Below are positions 53,901 through 63,069 of a stretch of 64,000 nt of DNA, piece by piece. A program made the translations under genes and the position numbers. Position 1 is the first letter of the stretch; the number at the start of each line of letters is the position of its first letter. A model generated the notes under the pieces. That model was not told the origin of the DNA and ran no database searches. It saw nothing but the letters and a program-made list of their open reading frames with translations. The DNA is from Cristatella mucedo. Its lineage: Eukaryota > Bryozoa > Phylactolaemata > Cristatellidae. The stretch covers positions 639,501 to 703,500 of the forward strand of contig WPIO01000152.1 of assembly GCA_009760855.2 (NCBI GenBank), given 5' to 3'.

Positions 53901-56900
53901 CCGTTGAAATGAAAGAGAAAAAATCTCTCTGAAACCGAAAGACTTACAAGTTCTAAATTTCAATAGTCGGGATAGCTTAACTCAAATGCTGAGAAGTCGT
54001 CGATTATTTGCGACACACTCTTTCCTTGAGCTAGAGCCCGGCTATCGTGGGACTATTGTAAAGCTATCATAGAGCTATCGTGGGACTATTTATTGTAAAG
54101 CTCTCGCGGGGCTCCTCCACGAGCTTGCTCCTCCTTACGCTCGCCGTCCTGACGTCTCTCATCTGACTCGCATCTGATCTCACATGACTCACTTATCCTC
54201 GCTCATCCTGAATGCCTCTCTTTCCGTCGTCTGTCAGGCGAACTACGCCCCTGAGCTTCGCTCCTGCCGCATCGTGATGAACAGCGCTACGCGCTTGGAG
54301 TCCAACTGCCGCGCACCCTTCTCTCAAGTGCATTGAACTTACGCCCAGTTGGCTTACAAAATCGATAAGTAGAGTCAAATGCAGCATCGGTGTAGAAGAC
54401 AAAGAGCCGACGGCGTAGGCGAAGTCAATCCGTCGCACAGCGAGCCGACAGGTCGGGCAGAGTGCGAGCTCGCTGAGGGTACGCTCGGAGGAGGAGCGGC
54501 CGAACGCGGACTGCCGCGGGAGGACGGACGCTGTCCGAGTCTCGGTGGCTCGCGAGTTTCGGAGGTGCACAAGCAAAGTCTCGCCCGCCCTAGTGCAAGC
54601 GCGCGAGCGCCCGCGATCGCAGCGTTACGCTGGGCGCTGCGCATCCGTATCCGTGTCGTGACTAGCCCGCACGGGATCGCCGTGCAGCGCCCATCGGTCC
54701 GTCCGACCGCCCGCCCGCCCGTCACGATGGCAGCGGCGCTCAGTGCGAGCTGGTGCTACGCCTAGTCTGGCGGGGTCGCACTTGGACGCACGCCCGCGTC
54801 TCTTCTCTCGCAGATCGCTGCTCGGCGAAGACGTGCTCGAAGCGCCGCCGAATGGCGAGAAGGCGGCGGCGCCGGCGGCGGATACGGCCAGAGAGGCTGC
54901 TGTCCTTGCGAGGCTGTCCAGAGCAGCGCGAGAGGCGCAGGGCGCCGCGGTCCGCCGGGCTTCGCGCGTCGTACGAGCGGTGCCTCCTAAGCTGACCACT
55001 GCGGCAAATCCGCCGCCGATCGGCGGCACGTCTCCAGTCGGTCCGAGCGGCGGGACCAGTCACGCGCCGCCGGCTGGCACGAGGCGGACCACCGGGGCCG
55101 GCGCCGCGTCAGTCGGCGGCTCGGCTGGAGGAGTCGCGGCCGTGACAGGTGGCACGGGTGCTGGCGAGACGTTCGCGGCGACTACGACCGCGGCAACGAC
55201 GACTGCGGCGACGACGACGCTGGCCACCGATTCGCCGACGGCGACTCTCGCGGCCGGGCAGGGCTCGGCGACTGCCACCGCCGCTGCCACCGCCGCAGCC
55301 GCAGTGACCACGGACGCCCTCGCCGCGACACTGCCTCCCTGGGACACTGCTCCCGCTACCGACACCGCAGCCACCGTCGCCTCGACCGGCACTCGGTTCG
55401 CTTCGGCTGCGCTGGGCGCGGACGGCACGCCGGCGCCCGCCGTCTCGACCGGGGCCATCTACAATGGCTTCGCGCTCAGCTCCGCCTCGATGCCCAACAC
55501 CGCCGACGCGGTTACGCTGCCTGGCAGCGCGCAGCCTCTCGTCCTGGCCGTGGCGGCGGCGACGACGGTGGCGGCGGCGGCGGCCAGTCAACTGGCCGGT
55601 GCGCCTTCTGCGTCCGATGCAGCAGCGCCGTCAAATTACGCATCGGCGGCTACCGACCTCGCAGCGGAGTCGTCCGGCTACGCGACCACGCTGCTGCCTC
55701 CGGACTCCGTCTCGACGTCCTCTTCGCTTACCACTGGGCGCACCGCATCCAGCGCAAATGGCAGCTGCGGAAGTATAGTAGAACAAGGCGGCAGCGGTTC
55801 CGCATCCGTCCAATATGACGGGGGTTCTTTTTTCGGAAGTACTGCTGCGAATGCGGCAAGAACAAGTCAAGCTTCGTCACAAAGCAACGGCTCCTCAAGT
55901 TTGCCGCAAAGCAGCGGAAGCTTGTCGGCCAGCGAGGGAAGTGCTGCGGCTACGACGCCGAGCAGAGAAAACGAAAACTCGGCGGCGGCGAGCTCTCAGA
56001 GCGTCGGAGCGTCCATTATATCCTCTCAAGACGCGCGGAGTTCCGCCACGCCTTCTCAAAACGACGGGGCTCCCGCTGCTTCGACTCATTATCACGAGCA
56101 CTTTTCTGATTCTCCAAATACCGCACAAGCTAACGGCCAGCAGGCATCTGCGCGAGCTAGCGGTAGCTTGCGGCTGCAGCAGTACGATGGCGGCAGTGCC
56201 GGCACTACAGGAAACATTGGCAGCGGAACTACTGCTTCGTTGCAAGAGGGAGAAAGTCGCGCTTCGTCGCCAAGTAGCGGCGTCTCGCTTTCGCAAACAA
56301 ACAGCGAAAGCTCGGCGGCGGCCAATACTGGAAGCCCGACTGGAAATCTGGCTTCGCCGCTCAGCGGCAGCGGTGGCTCCGCACTTTCGCAGCATCCAAG
56401 CAGCGCAGGCTGGAATGCCGATGGCAGTCAGACGACTTCGGTGCAGGGCGGCGCGGCGGCGAGCGGGAGCTCGGCGTCGTCTAACAACTTGGAGGCTCGC
56501 ACCACGTCATACACCGAAGCATTGTCTGCTTCACCGAATGGCGGAAATCCCGCTTCTTTTCCGAGCAGTGGAGCTCCCAGCACATTGCGAGGCAAGGGCA
56601 GCCAAGTATCGGAACAAGGTAATGGCGGCGCGCTGCAGCAACGAGGCCGCGGAACGTTAGGGCGCGAGGCGCCCTAACGACCATAAATAGTGGCGGCGGC
56701 AATTCTTTATCCTCACAAGATGTCGGAATTCCGGTTTCGCCACCCAATGGCGTCCAGCGTGGCGGCGTGCCAGTCGAAGTCACGCTCGCCGCTGCTCCGG
56801 CTGCCGCATCACCTAAGTATCGGCGGGGGCGCTGAACCAGTGTGCCGCGCGCGTCGCCGCGTCGCTCCGCGCTCGAGTGCCGCACTGGGAAGGCGCGTGC

Positions 56901-57403
56901 CTGCCGCTCGCCAGCAGTCGCCGAACTCGAGACCGTGAATCATTTCGTCGCGGCAAACGGCGGCTTCGGCCCAATGGCAGGAAGCTGCTTCGCCGGCGCG
57001 GCCGGTTTTGGCAGCTTCCGGAGAAGAGCGCACCGCGATGCGCTCGCGAGCCGAGCGAGAGCCGCTGGCGATCCGGAAAGCCGCGCCAGTTATTATTGGA
57101 GCCTCGTCGCATCGGTCGTCCGGTGTGTATAAGCTCCTGACTCGTGCGCCCAGACGATTACTCGAACGCGTGCACGATGCGGCGAGATCGTCGCACGATA
57201 GCGCTTCGCCACGGCCGCAGGTCCCGCGACTGAGGAGTCGGCAGCCAGCAGCAGCGGAGCGCCGGTCTTTCAGAGAACTCAATCTCTTTGTAGGCACTTT
57301 AAATTTGTAGCAAGGTAAACCAATGCATTATTATTATTATTATTATGAAGGCGAGAGCAAAGCGATTAAACCGAGAACCCTTAACGTCAGCACGTCGTGT
57401 GCA

Positions 57404-57469
<66 letters not shown>

Positions 57470-58192
57470 CGGGCCGCTTTCAGCAACGCCCGCACTTCGA
57501 CTGTTGCCACAACTTTCAGAATCGCGATTGCACGCGGCAGTCGCCGCCGCGGAAATGAGCGCTCGCGCCGCCGACGACTTTGAGCGTGACGAACGAGCTT
57601 CTTTTATTCAGCCGCCGCCTCGAGCGCTACGACGCTGTCAACGACGTCAGCCGCTGTCGAAGCGAGCACGGTCGCCAATGCGAGAAACCTAGGCGTAGCG
57701 CCGGCCACCGTCGAGCGAGTGATCCTCTTGGAGCCGAAGACAGCCTCCACCGCGGCGGTGGCGGCGCCAGGATACCGGGGCAACGAGCAGCAGACGCAGT
57801 CGAGCAGCCAGCAGCAGCAGAGCGTAGACAGCCAGCTCATGATCGCCCTGACGGCGACCGTTGGCGGCTGCGCACTGCTGGCCACCGGCTACAGCATCGG
57901 TCAGCACATCGCCAAGGACCTGCAGCGACGCAGGAGTCAACAGCTGAAGGCGCAGCGTGGCAGCGGCGGCGGCGACGACGAGGGCGCAGCGCGTCTCGAG
58001 GACGTCGAGGAAGGCGTTGAGCGTCGCCAGGCGGCGGCGAGGTCGTCGTACGACGATCTGGCCAAGCTCCAGAGCCGGTCTCCCAGCTCGACGACACTGG
58101 CCGGAGGAGGAGGAGGCGATGCCGCTTCGAAGCCGTCGAGGGCGTTTCCAAATGCGAGCTCGCGTGCGTCGGCGCCCAAGCTTGCCTGGTGA
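47126..58192 (+). CDS. Mucin-like single-pass type I membrane protein, four-exon model (884 aa)
   Basis: I do not recognise this gene. Proposed exons are 47,126-47,231, 52,088-52,250, 54,814-56,618 and 57,612-58,192. Junction phases 1, 2 and 1 all agree, and the total of 2,655 nt is exactly 885 codons. Residues 1 to about 33 form a signal peptide. Residues about 34-766 are a low-complexity ectodomain rich in Ala, Ser, Thr and Gly with almost no cysteine, as expected for dense O-glycosylation. Residues 767-788 form one membrane segment (LMIALTATVGGCALLATG core), followed by KDLQRRRS as stop-transfer. The tail of about 96 residues has an acidic patch and YDDL (Tyr838), which fits a YxxPhi sorting signal. 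Exons 3 and 4 are well supported; exon 2 and the link to exon 1 rest on splice-phase agreement. The stop lies in CTG|GTGAGC, a good donor, so further exons are possible. Confidence 0.6.
47640..47870 (-). mobile_element. LINE 3' end in intron 1 of the mucin-like gene
   Basis: ATT-type tail at 47,640-47,662, the 'ctcagaaaacttggtcac' block, and repeated 'gcatgcacatgcacagtg' motifs as in the other copies. 3' UTR only. Confidence 0.65.
48000..48105 (+). repeat. CTATCC-type degenerate repeat, first block
   Basis: Loose repeats of ctatcc, cttctc and ttcccc. A second block (ccctatccctatccctatcc) lies at about 48,283-48,350 on the other side of a SINE, so the SINE probably inserted into one repeat tract. 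Confidence 0.6.
48116..48240 (-). mobile_element. tRNA-derived SINE (family 1), inserted in a CTATCC repeat
   Basis: Plus-strand view: 'agctgatttaacagcctc', 'taacggctatcaccgccgc' and 'gcaggattcaatcccaca'. The tRNA-like head end is lost. Confidence 0.72.
48718..48840 (+). mobile_element. Possible tRNA-headed SINE of a second family, with hairpin
   Basis: 'ttggcccagcggtgacgac' resembles an A box and 'gcgggttcaagctccc' a B box, with the spacing of a tRNA with a long variable arm. Directly downstream is a perfect 12-bp inverted repeat (48,791-48,802 and 48,826-48,837, ccgcctgcagct / agctgcaggcgg). It does not fold into a full tRNA by eye. Confidence 0.45.
49121..49272 (+). repeat. 76-bp tandem duplication
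   Basis: 49,121-49,196 and 49,197-49,272 both read tgggaacgactgtcgtctgc...gctgctgcatta with only a few differences. Confidence 0.92.
49505..50080. other. Intron segment, nothing recognised
   Basis: Mixed composition with a (GC)n patch at about 49,835. No exon or element signature. Confidence 0.35.
50085..50166. repeat. (GA)n microsatellite
   Basis: About 80 bp of GA with one GGG interruption: a polypurine mirror tract able to form triplex DNA. Confidence 0.97.
50330..50625 (-). mobile_element. L2/CR1-type RT C-terminal fragment
   Basis: The minus strand reads LLRAFVTCRLDVCNSLLADL, then SSAARLVCCKGRSCHVTPLL and ADLHRLL: the same blocks as the copy at 17,965-18,828. No 3' UTR or tail is retained. 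Confidence 0.75.
50872..50968. repeat. (CA)n(TA)n compound microsatellite
   Basis: About 42 bp of CA followed by about 50 bp of TA, the same layout as at 20,469. Confidence 0.97.
50970..52087. other. Intron 1 end, CpG-rich in its second half
   Basis: No element recognised at 50,970-51,650. From about 51,660 it becomes CpG-rich and leads into the proposed exon 2 acceptor through a pyrimidine-rich stretch at 52,040-52,085. Confidence 0.35.
52088..52250 (+). CDS. Mucin-like gene exon 2 (proposed)
   Basis: Acceptor GCGCGCAG|CC follows 'tgctcgttttcgg'; donor GCGG|GTGAGA is strong. It accepts phase 1 and leaves phase 2, exactly what exons 1 and 3 require. It encodes ELVASQAATKGGGGGAWTL, then an Ala-rich run and LLRPAPPRRLS: the same compositional style as exon 3. 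An alternative in-phase acceptor is at 52,111. Supported by phase and composition only. Confidence 0.45.
52255..54370. other. Intron 2 of the mucin-like gene
   Basis: CpG-rich to about 52,900, with a 331-codon minus-strand frame (52,862-51,867) that reads as a GC artefact. Then AT-richer DNA with no recognised exon. A decayed tRNA-like SINE head may lie at about 53,190-53,245 (gagggtaaaggcgccggat, gagattcgatcc). Short repeats of 'gctatcgtgggactatt' lie at 54,035-54,105. Confidence 0.4.
54375..54813 (+). promoter_or_regulatory. CpG-rich segment before exon 3, possible alternative promoter
   Basis: CpG density rises sharply just before exon 3. An ATG in good context at 54,727 opens only a 12-codon frame. 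It could be an internal promoter or simply the CpG-rich shoulder of the exon. The exon 3 acceptor tract (gcgtctcttctctcgcag) closes it. Confidence 0.3.
54814..56618 (+). CDS. Mucin-like gene exon 3 (ectodomain)
   Basis: Residues 91-691 in one open frame (which continues in genomic DNA to a stop at 56,677). It starts SLLGEDVLEAPPNGEKAA. There is an Arg-rich stretch at about 113-145, then an Ala/Thr-rich half (TTTAATTTAATTTLATDS), then a Ser/Gly/Asn/Gln-rich half with loosely repeated SSQ- and PSQNDG-like elements and several N-x-S sites (NGSCGS, NGSSS). The acceptor is strong (pyrimidine tract, CAG|A). The donor CAAG|GTAATG leaves phase 1. A 600-codon frame with this consistent bias on one strand is good evidence of coding. 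Confidence 0.75.
57264..57320 (-). mobile_element. LINE tail scrap
   Basis: 'cagagaactcaatctctttg' and 'aggcactttaaatttg' are the antisense of the LINE 3' block. (ATT)n repeats lie next to it at 57,327-57,346. Confidence 0.55.
57407..57466. repeat. (CT)n microsatellite
   Basis: 60 bp of CT about 145 bp before the exon 4 acceptor. Confidence 0.97.
57612..58192 (+). CDS. Mucin-like gene exon 4 (membrane segment and tail)
   Basis: The acceptor CTTCTTTTATTCAG|CC is excellent and accepts phase 1. It encodes the end of the Ser/Thr/Ala ectodomain (AASSATTLSTTSAAVEAST), ERVILLEPK, a Gln/Ser-rich stalk, the only internal hydrophobic stretch of membrane length (767-788), then a basic and a mixed-charge tail with SSYDDLAKLQS and a (Gly)5 run, ending SAPKLAW and TGA. 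Confidence 0.72.
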
Positions 58193-58445
58193 GCCGCCGT
58201 CGTGCTCGGCGCACGGTACGTCCGGTCGACGGGACTCAGCCGCTCTATCGGTTTGTTCTCTCTCTCAAGCTTTCCAACGCTCCACCCGGGATCGCTCGCT
58301 CGCTCGCCGTCCTTTGTACTTTACTCGGCGACAATGCGCAACCGCAAAGCAACCGTAAGAGACGGATTTCAAAATATATTTCCAACAATTGCTATCATGA
58401 AGCCACCGTGGCTCAGATTATTCTATTGGCTGGAAGTTGTATATG
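58193..58445 (+). other. Presumed 3' UTR of the mucin-like gene
   Basis: No canonical AATAAA is seen. AATATA at about 58,373 is a possible weak signal. If the gene is spliced at 58,188, this would be intron. Confidence 0.35.
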
Positions 58446-58803
58446 TCTCTCTCTCTCTCTCCTCTCTCCCCTCTCTCTGTCTCTCTCTCTCTCTCTGTGT
58501 CTCTCTCTGTGTCTCTCTCTGTGTCTCTCTCTGTGTCTCTGTGTGTGTGTGTCTCTCTCTCTATGTCTCTCTCTATCTCTGTGTCTGTCTCTGTGTCTCT
58601 CTCTGTCTCTATCTCTGTATCTCTCTCTCCCCCCCTCTCTCTCTCTCTGTCTGTCTCTGTCTGTCTCCGTGTGTGTGTGTGTGTGTCTTTCTCTCTCTAT
58701 GTCTCTCTCTGTCTTTGTGTCTCTCTGTGTGTCTCTCTGTGTGTCTCTCTCTCTGTCTCTGTCTGTCTCTGTGTCTCTCTCTCCCCTCCCTCTCTCTCTC
58801 TGT
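58446..58803. repeat. Compound (CT)n/(CTGT)n microsatellite
   Basis: About 360 bp of CTCT, TCTG, GTGT and TATC motifs, nearly pure pyrimidine plus G. Long Ser/Leu/Val/Cys frames over it on both strands are artefacts. Confidence 0.95.
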
Positions 58804-58804
58804 C

Positions 58805-59330
58805 GTACTAGAGCGTACGAGTAGAGCACGTGCAGGTCCCCTACGGCATCGAATATAACACTCTAAGTGTAGCATGGACAGAATCGCAACGTTCGGCTTC
58901 GCTATCACGACACGGCTCTAACGCTAATCACTACAAAGGATTTTTCAGACGCCATATTTGAAGCTGTCGTTGTAGCTTTCTTGTTTTCATACTCTTCACC
59001 GACGGCCGTCCTACCAACAAGTTGGGCTTCACTGCGTCTACAGAAGCCTCGACTTTTCAGACGTTGTTTAGTCGCCAGCACTTCCCTTAGCCGGACACAG
59101 GCGAGCACTTTCTGGCCACAGCGCTATATTAATGGATACCTGAAAGGACCTCAAACTAGAACAAGATTACTATGCACGGCACAAGGAGAAGTAGTCCTGC
59201 CTGCAGACCTGTAGCACAAGCAATAGCGACTTTGACTTATCATGGAATTAGTGAAATCCACTTTGGAATTTAGTCTTGTCTACCTTTATTTCAGCTAGAA
59301 GGCAGTCAGTGGAGAGGCAACGCCAATGTT
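58805..59330. other. Intergenic, nothing recognised
   Basis: Short antiparallel frames only. No exon signature. Confidence 0.35.
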
Positions 59331-59374
59331 CAACGTCTGTTAGAAGCAGTCACCCACTGGCAGAATTTCGAAAT

Positions 59375-59394
59375 AATAACAATAATGATATATT

Positions 59395-59434
<40 letters not shown>

Positions 59435-59590
59435 ACAGCGCCCTAAGATAACTGAATCTCTCTTTAGGCAATTTACAGATGATGCACTTAAAGCTGTAGC
59501 AAATTTTGGTGGTAACATCCGCAGGAAGCAAGCATAGTGTAAGCCGGTACATGCACACAAAGGACGAATCACAAAGATTATGCTGTGGGC
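59375..59590 (-). mobile_element. LINE 3' end containing a TA microsatellite
   Basis: ATT/AAC-type tail, a TA tract at 59,396-59,430, 'cagcgccctaagataactga', 'taacatccgcaggaagcaag' and 'tacatgcacacaaaggacga', matching the minus-strand copy at 14,805-15,240. Confidence 0.7.
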
Positions 59591-59639
59591 AGTTGAGTAG
59601 CTGCGAATCGGAAGAAGAAGTCCAGTACATTTGCTTTTA

Positions 59640-60142
59640 CAAAATGCTGATTCAGAATTCGTAGCGAAAAGTCGTAACCGAAAGACTTTAGTTGACAAGG
59701 ACGTGCACGAAGATGACGGCATCGTCTTCATCAAGTTGCAAAGTCCATGGCCTCGTCGCAGAAGAAGTCGCGTAGATATTATGACACACCCAATAGAATA
59801 AAGTATCTTAAATAATTCGGAAAAGCACGAAGAGGAGTCGTCGTGGAAACGTAAAACTAGCAATGAGATGGACATTGAGCAGTCCTCTCCGACATCGTAA
59901 AGCAGCGGCATGCGGCGCCTAGCCATATCGCTGCATTGCACACCATCGCAGAAGCAAGGGTCGTCTTCGAGCAAAAGAGGAGAGTTCGCTACAGTCACTT
60001 TACTCGTAGCGTAGACACCATCAGTGGGAGGCTCAACGTCAAGTGAACCAGCTTGTCCAGAGTCAGATCTGCAGTCCATAACCTCAAACGCTTGCACACT
60101 AGCAGTCTCGAAGTAAGTTAGAATAGTCGAAGCCTTTCCCAC
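59640..60142 (-). other. Open frame of unknown status
   Basis: A minus-strand frame begins at 60,142 (MGKASTILTYFE) and runs open into the LINE end, 270 codons in all; the 5' ~170 codons are outside the repeat. It has an acidic start and several Cys, but no motif I recognise. I cannot tell a real exon from chance. Confidence 0.2.
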
Positions 60143-60470
60143 GGATTATCATATAATTGGCTCCTAGCCGTTGTAATTCAGGAATCCCGAATAACGAATA
60201 TCAGCAATAACCTGGCTGATTTAGCACTCCCCCCAGTTTCAGTACGCACAGATCCAGTACTACGAGTCGAATACAGGTCTAAGGCCTGGAAATAATCGAA
60301 ACGACGCGAGACTGTGCAAGAGTTCGCAGCCTCAAACCGCGCTGCGTTAGCTCCTTCCGTTCCCGTCTTGGGCTCCCGTGAAGCGCTTTGGGCGAAGCAC
60401 TCGAAGCGCTTCCCAAGGACAAGCGCTTCGCCATAAAATCACTGCACCCCCGAAGCCAAGGCTGCGAAAG

Positions 60471-60618
60471 CGGGCGGGCTCGGGCGGGCTCGGGCGGGCT
60501 CGGGCGGGCTCGGGCGGGCTCGGGCGGGCTCGGGCGGGCTCGGGCGGGCTCGGGTGGGCTCGGGGCGGGCTCGGGCGGGCTCGGGCGGGCTCGGGCAGGC
60601 TTGGGTGGGCTCGGGCGT
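60471..60618 (+). repeat. 10-bp G-rich tandem repeat
   Basis: About 14-15 copies of cgggcgggct, the last few variant. Every unit carries two GGG runs on the plus strand, so it is a candidate for G-quadruplex formation. Confidence 0.95.
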
Positions 60619-60982
60619 GTCCTTGCAGCGATTCGGATCCTCGCGGCCTGCGTAGCGGGCATGCTAGTCGTCTGTCGGGGATTCAGCATCGGGGTCCATC
60701 GCTGGCGACCCAGTCATCATTTTCCTCTTCTTCGGTTGCGCCGACGAAGAAGCTGCCAAAGAGCTCGTGGCTTCGCATTTCAGTGCGGTTTTCTATCAGC
60801 GTAGCGTGGCTACCTGCTCGGCGGCGGCTGCGGAGCGCCGACGGCCGGGCCGGGCACTGAGGGTACACGGGCCGCTGCGGCGCTCGCTTCCACCTTATTC
60901 TCATTGGGGTGGGGCGAGCAAAAAGTACGATAGGAGGTTGAAGTTCCAACCTTACGGCAGTCGTTGCGAGTGCGATTGTAAG

Positions 60983-61083
60983 CGAAGCAGTAGCAGCAGA
61001 AGCAGCAGTAGCAGCACCAGCAGCAGTAGCAGCACCAGTACCATCAGCATCAGCATCAGCACCAGCGCCAGCGCCAGCAGCCA
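60983..61083 (+). repeat. (AGC)n-type trinucleotide tract
   Basis: Imperfect agc/cag/tca triplets over about 100 bp, running into the palindrome at 61,073. Confidence 0.9.
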
Positions 61084-61113
61084 GGCCGGCGCATCGCCGG
61101 CCTGGCTGCTGGC
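61073..61113. repeat. Perfect palindrome, 19-bp arms with 3-nt spacer
   Basis: 61,073-61,091 (gccagcagccaggccggcg) and 61,095-61,113 (cgccggcctggctgctggc) are exact reverse complements separated by CAT. Confidence 0.97.
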
Positions 61114-61278
61114 AGTAGCGGCTCCGCCGAGGTGCGCGGGCGGCGAAGGGAGCGTCGCACCGATCGCTGGTCGGGCTGCGGCTGCGGGCCGACGGGCGTC
61201 GAGGCGCCGGTCGGCTCAGCGAGCGAGTGAGCGAGCGACGAGAGCGCCAGCTTTTGGAGTGGGCAAGTCTAGGTGATT

Positions 61279-61450
61279 ATCCTAGCTGATTTAAAAGCCT
61301 CTTTTGTATAGCGACAGAAGAGCCTTTACAGCTATCGCCACCGCTTGCAGAGGCAACGAAGGATTGCTCAATGGCAGGATTCGAGCCAACGACCCCGGGA
61401 CCTCGGTCGTGTAGAGCAACCGCCTTGGCTGGTAGGCCACCACGGCCCCC
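61279..61450 (-). mobile_element. tRNA-derived SINE (family 1), minus strand
   Basis: Plus-strand view: 'tagctgatttaaaagcctc', 'tgtatagcgacagaagag', 'aggattcgagccaacgac', 'ggtaggccaccacggccc'. Nearly full length with moderate divergence. Confidence 0.82.
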
Positions 61451-61454
61451 CTGG

Positions 61455-62495
61455 CGTACAAGATGTCGCGGGACGCGAGCGGGGCCGCGATTTCTGGCAG
61501 CGCTGCCGAACCTCTGGAGCGTCTGGAGTGTCTGGAGCGATGGGCGGAGCGGAGCACCGCTCAGAGGCTGCGAGCGCTGCTTGGGCCGAAAGTATTTGCA
61601 GAAGCCTCCGGGCAGGACAAACAAACGGACGAGAAACGAGGCCGCTCGAAAGCACTAAGCGACGAGCCCGCTTGAGCGTGGAGCGCCTTATCACCTGCTC
61701 GAAGGCCAGCGCAGCAACTTCGGGAGTGCCGAATGTCGTTGTCTCAGCTGGGAGGGGGAGAGCGCTCGCGGCGCCGCAGACGAGCCGCTTGCCGGGAAGG
61801 CTGGCTGTTTCGCGGGCTGTCAACTTGAGTGCTCGCTGCAATGCTAGCCTCCCTCACCGAGGAGGGCTCCTTGGGGCAAGCCGCAGCAGTGGCAACACGT
61901 TGCCTGCCGAAACGCGACGGTCCTAGCGCACGGCAGCAACTTGAGCGAAACGGAGCCAACGTGCCGACGACAGCAGTCCTTTTTACTCTTTTGGAGACAA
62001 AATTGCGCTGTCTAGCATTTATCGAGAGATTAGCTGATTAGCTGATTCAAATAAAAAAAAGTGTAGCATCTACGTTGCTAGTATCCACTTTGTGTGAGCT
62101 GACCAAAGAATATTTTAATTCAGTAAGAGATTAATTCTACTTGCTCTTGACTATTGAATGTTCTGTTACTTGCTAGTGAATGGTGCAATTGCTCATATTA
62201 TTATCTATAGTCGGCAGACATGGTTAGTTGGCAGCCAAAGTGAAGTACGTAAACAGTAGATTAAACTCATCGAATGTGATAGGCAATTCTATACCATTAA
62301 TTTTAAAGATTCGTTTCAGTGACCCTCCCACCGGAAGCACCGCCCGATACAGGCCTGCAGCGACTCATTCTTGAAAGAGACTCGGCGAGCAGCTGCCGGA
62401 GGAGCATCTGACACCGGAAATCTGGGTGTCCTGCTCCAACGATGACCTTTTGCTTGATCACCGCATCGGCTCTAAAGTCAAGTCTGTCTAATTTC
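61455..62495. other. Intergenic, nothing recognised
   Basis: GC-rich to about 61,980, then AT-rich. Frames of 60-190 codons overlap on both strands in the GC-rich part, without domains. Confidence 0.35.
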
Positions 62496-62499
62496 AGCC

Positions 62500-63065
62500 A
62501 CGCAACATTTCAATAGTTATAGGATGCTTGTATAGCACATTGAGAAAACCTAAGCTCTCTGTGTTCAGGCGGTTCACAGATCATTGCAAGTGAATCAATA
62601 CCTCAAGAGTTGGTGACATGCACGGTATCAAGCATGCAAAGCAAACGAGTATCCTGCGTACGGCAGCATGATAATGCAGACAGAGACAGTCAGCGTAACC
62701 AGGTAGTAAGACCCTAGACCTAGTAATATTCACTTACTCATGCACAGGCACGCGCGCAAAGCGCAGTGGAACACAAAAGACACGTTCACTGACGCAAAAT
62801 GAAAGCTGACCGGAATAGACGCGTCTTGAGTTGACACGCTAAAAGCTAAAAAGTCATTGCTGGTGGTAATTGTAGCCGGAGGCGAATTACAGACTTCCGG
62901 CGCATACGAGCTGAAGGCTCGATCATCGGATGATTGCGTTTTAGTGCATGGGACGGCAGGATTACGAGATGCTGAGAAGCGGGCGGTGTGAGAGCACCTT
63001 GAAGGAACAAGAATATCGTAAGGGTAGTCTTGTGCAAGTGATTGAAGTGGCTCGTAAGCCAAATA
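62500..63065 (-). mobile_element. L2-type LINE 3' part (minus strand)
   Basis: From 63,062 downward: YEPLQSLAQDYPYDILVPSR, then SDDRAFSSYAPEVCNSPPAT and ITTSNDFLAF. This is the conserved C-terminal region (AFSSYAPK-type), with a diverged 3' UTR to about 62,520. No ATT tail. Confidence 0.75.
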
Positions 63066-63069
63066 GAGG

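Larger units (their letters stand above)
56619..57611 (+). other. Intron 3 of the mucin-like gene
   Basis: 993 bp, GTAATG...TTCTTTTATTCAG. Its first 200 bp still carry coding-like sequence in another frame. It then holds a LINE tail scrap and a CT microsatellite. Confidence 0.5.
60360..61265. other. CpG-rich segment, possible promoter
   Basis: Contains a 10-bp G-rich repeat, an inverted CCAAT box next to a GC-box-like run (attggggtggggcg, about 60,902-60,915), an (AGC)n tract and a palindrome. No exon was identified on either strand. Confidence 0.4.

Noticed and set aside
54727-54765. Alternative start codon for the mucin-like protein
   Set aside because: The ATG is in good context but its frame stops after 12 codons and is not the frame of exon 3.
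58189-58858. Ser/Leu/Val/Cys-rich frames of over 200 codons
   Set aside because: Their repetitive parts are the compound CT microsatellite. Their unique starts overlap the 3' end of the mucin-like gene in another frame.
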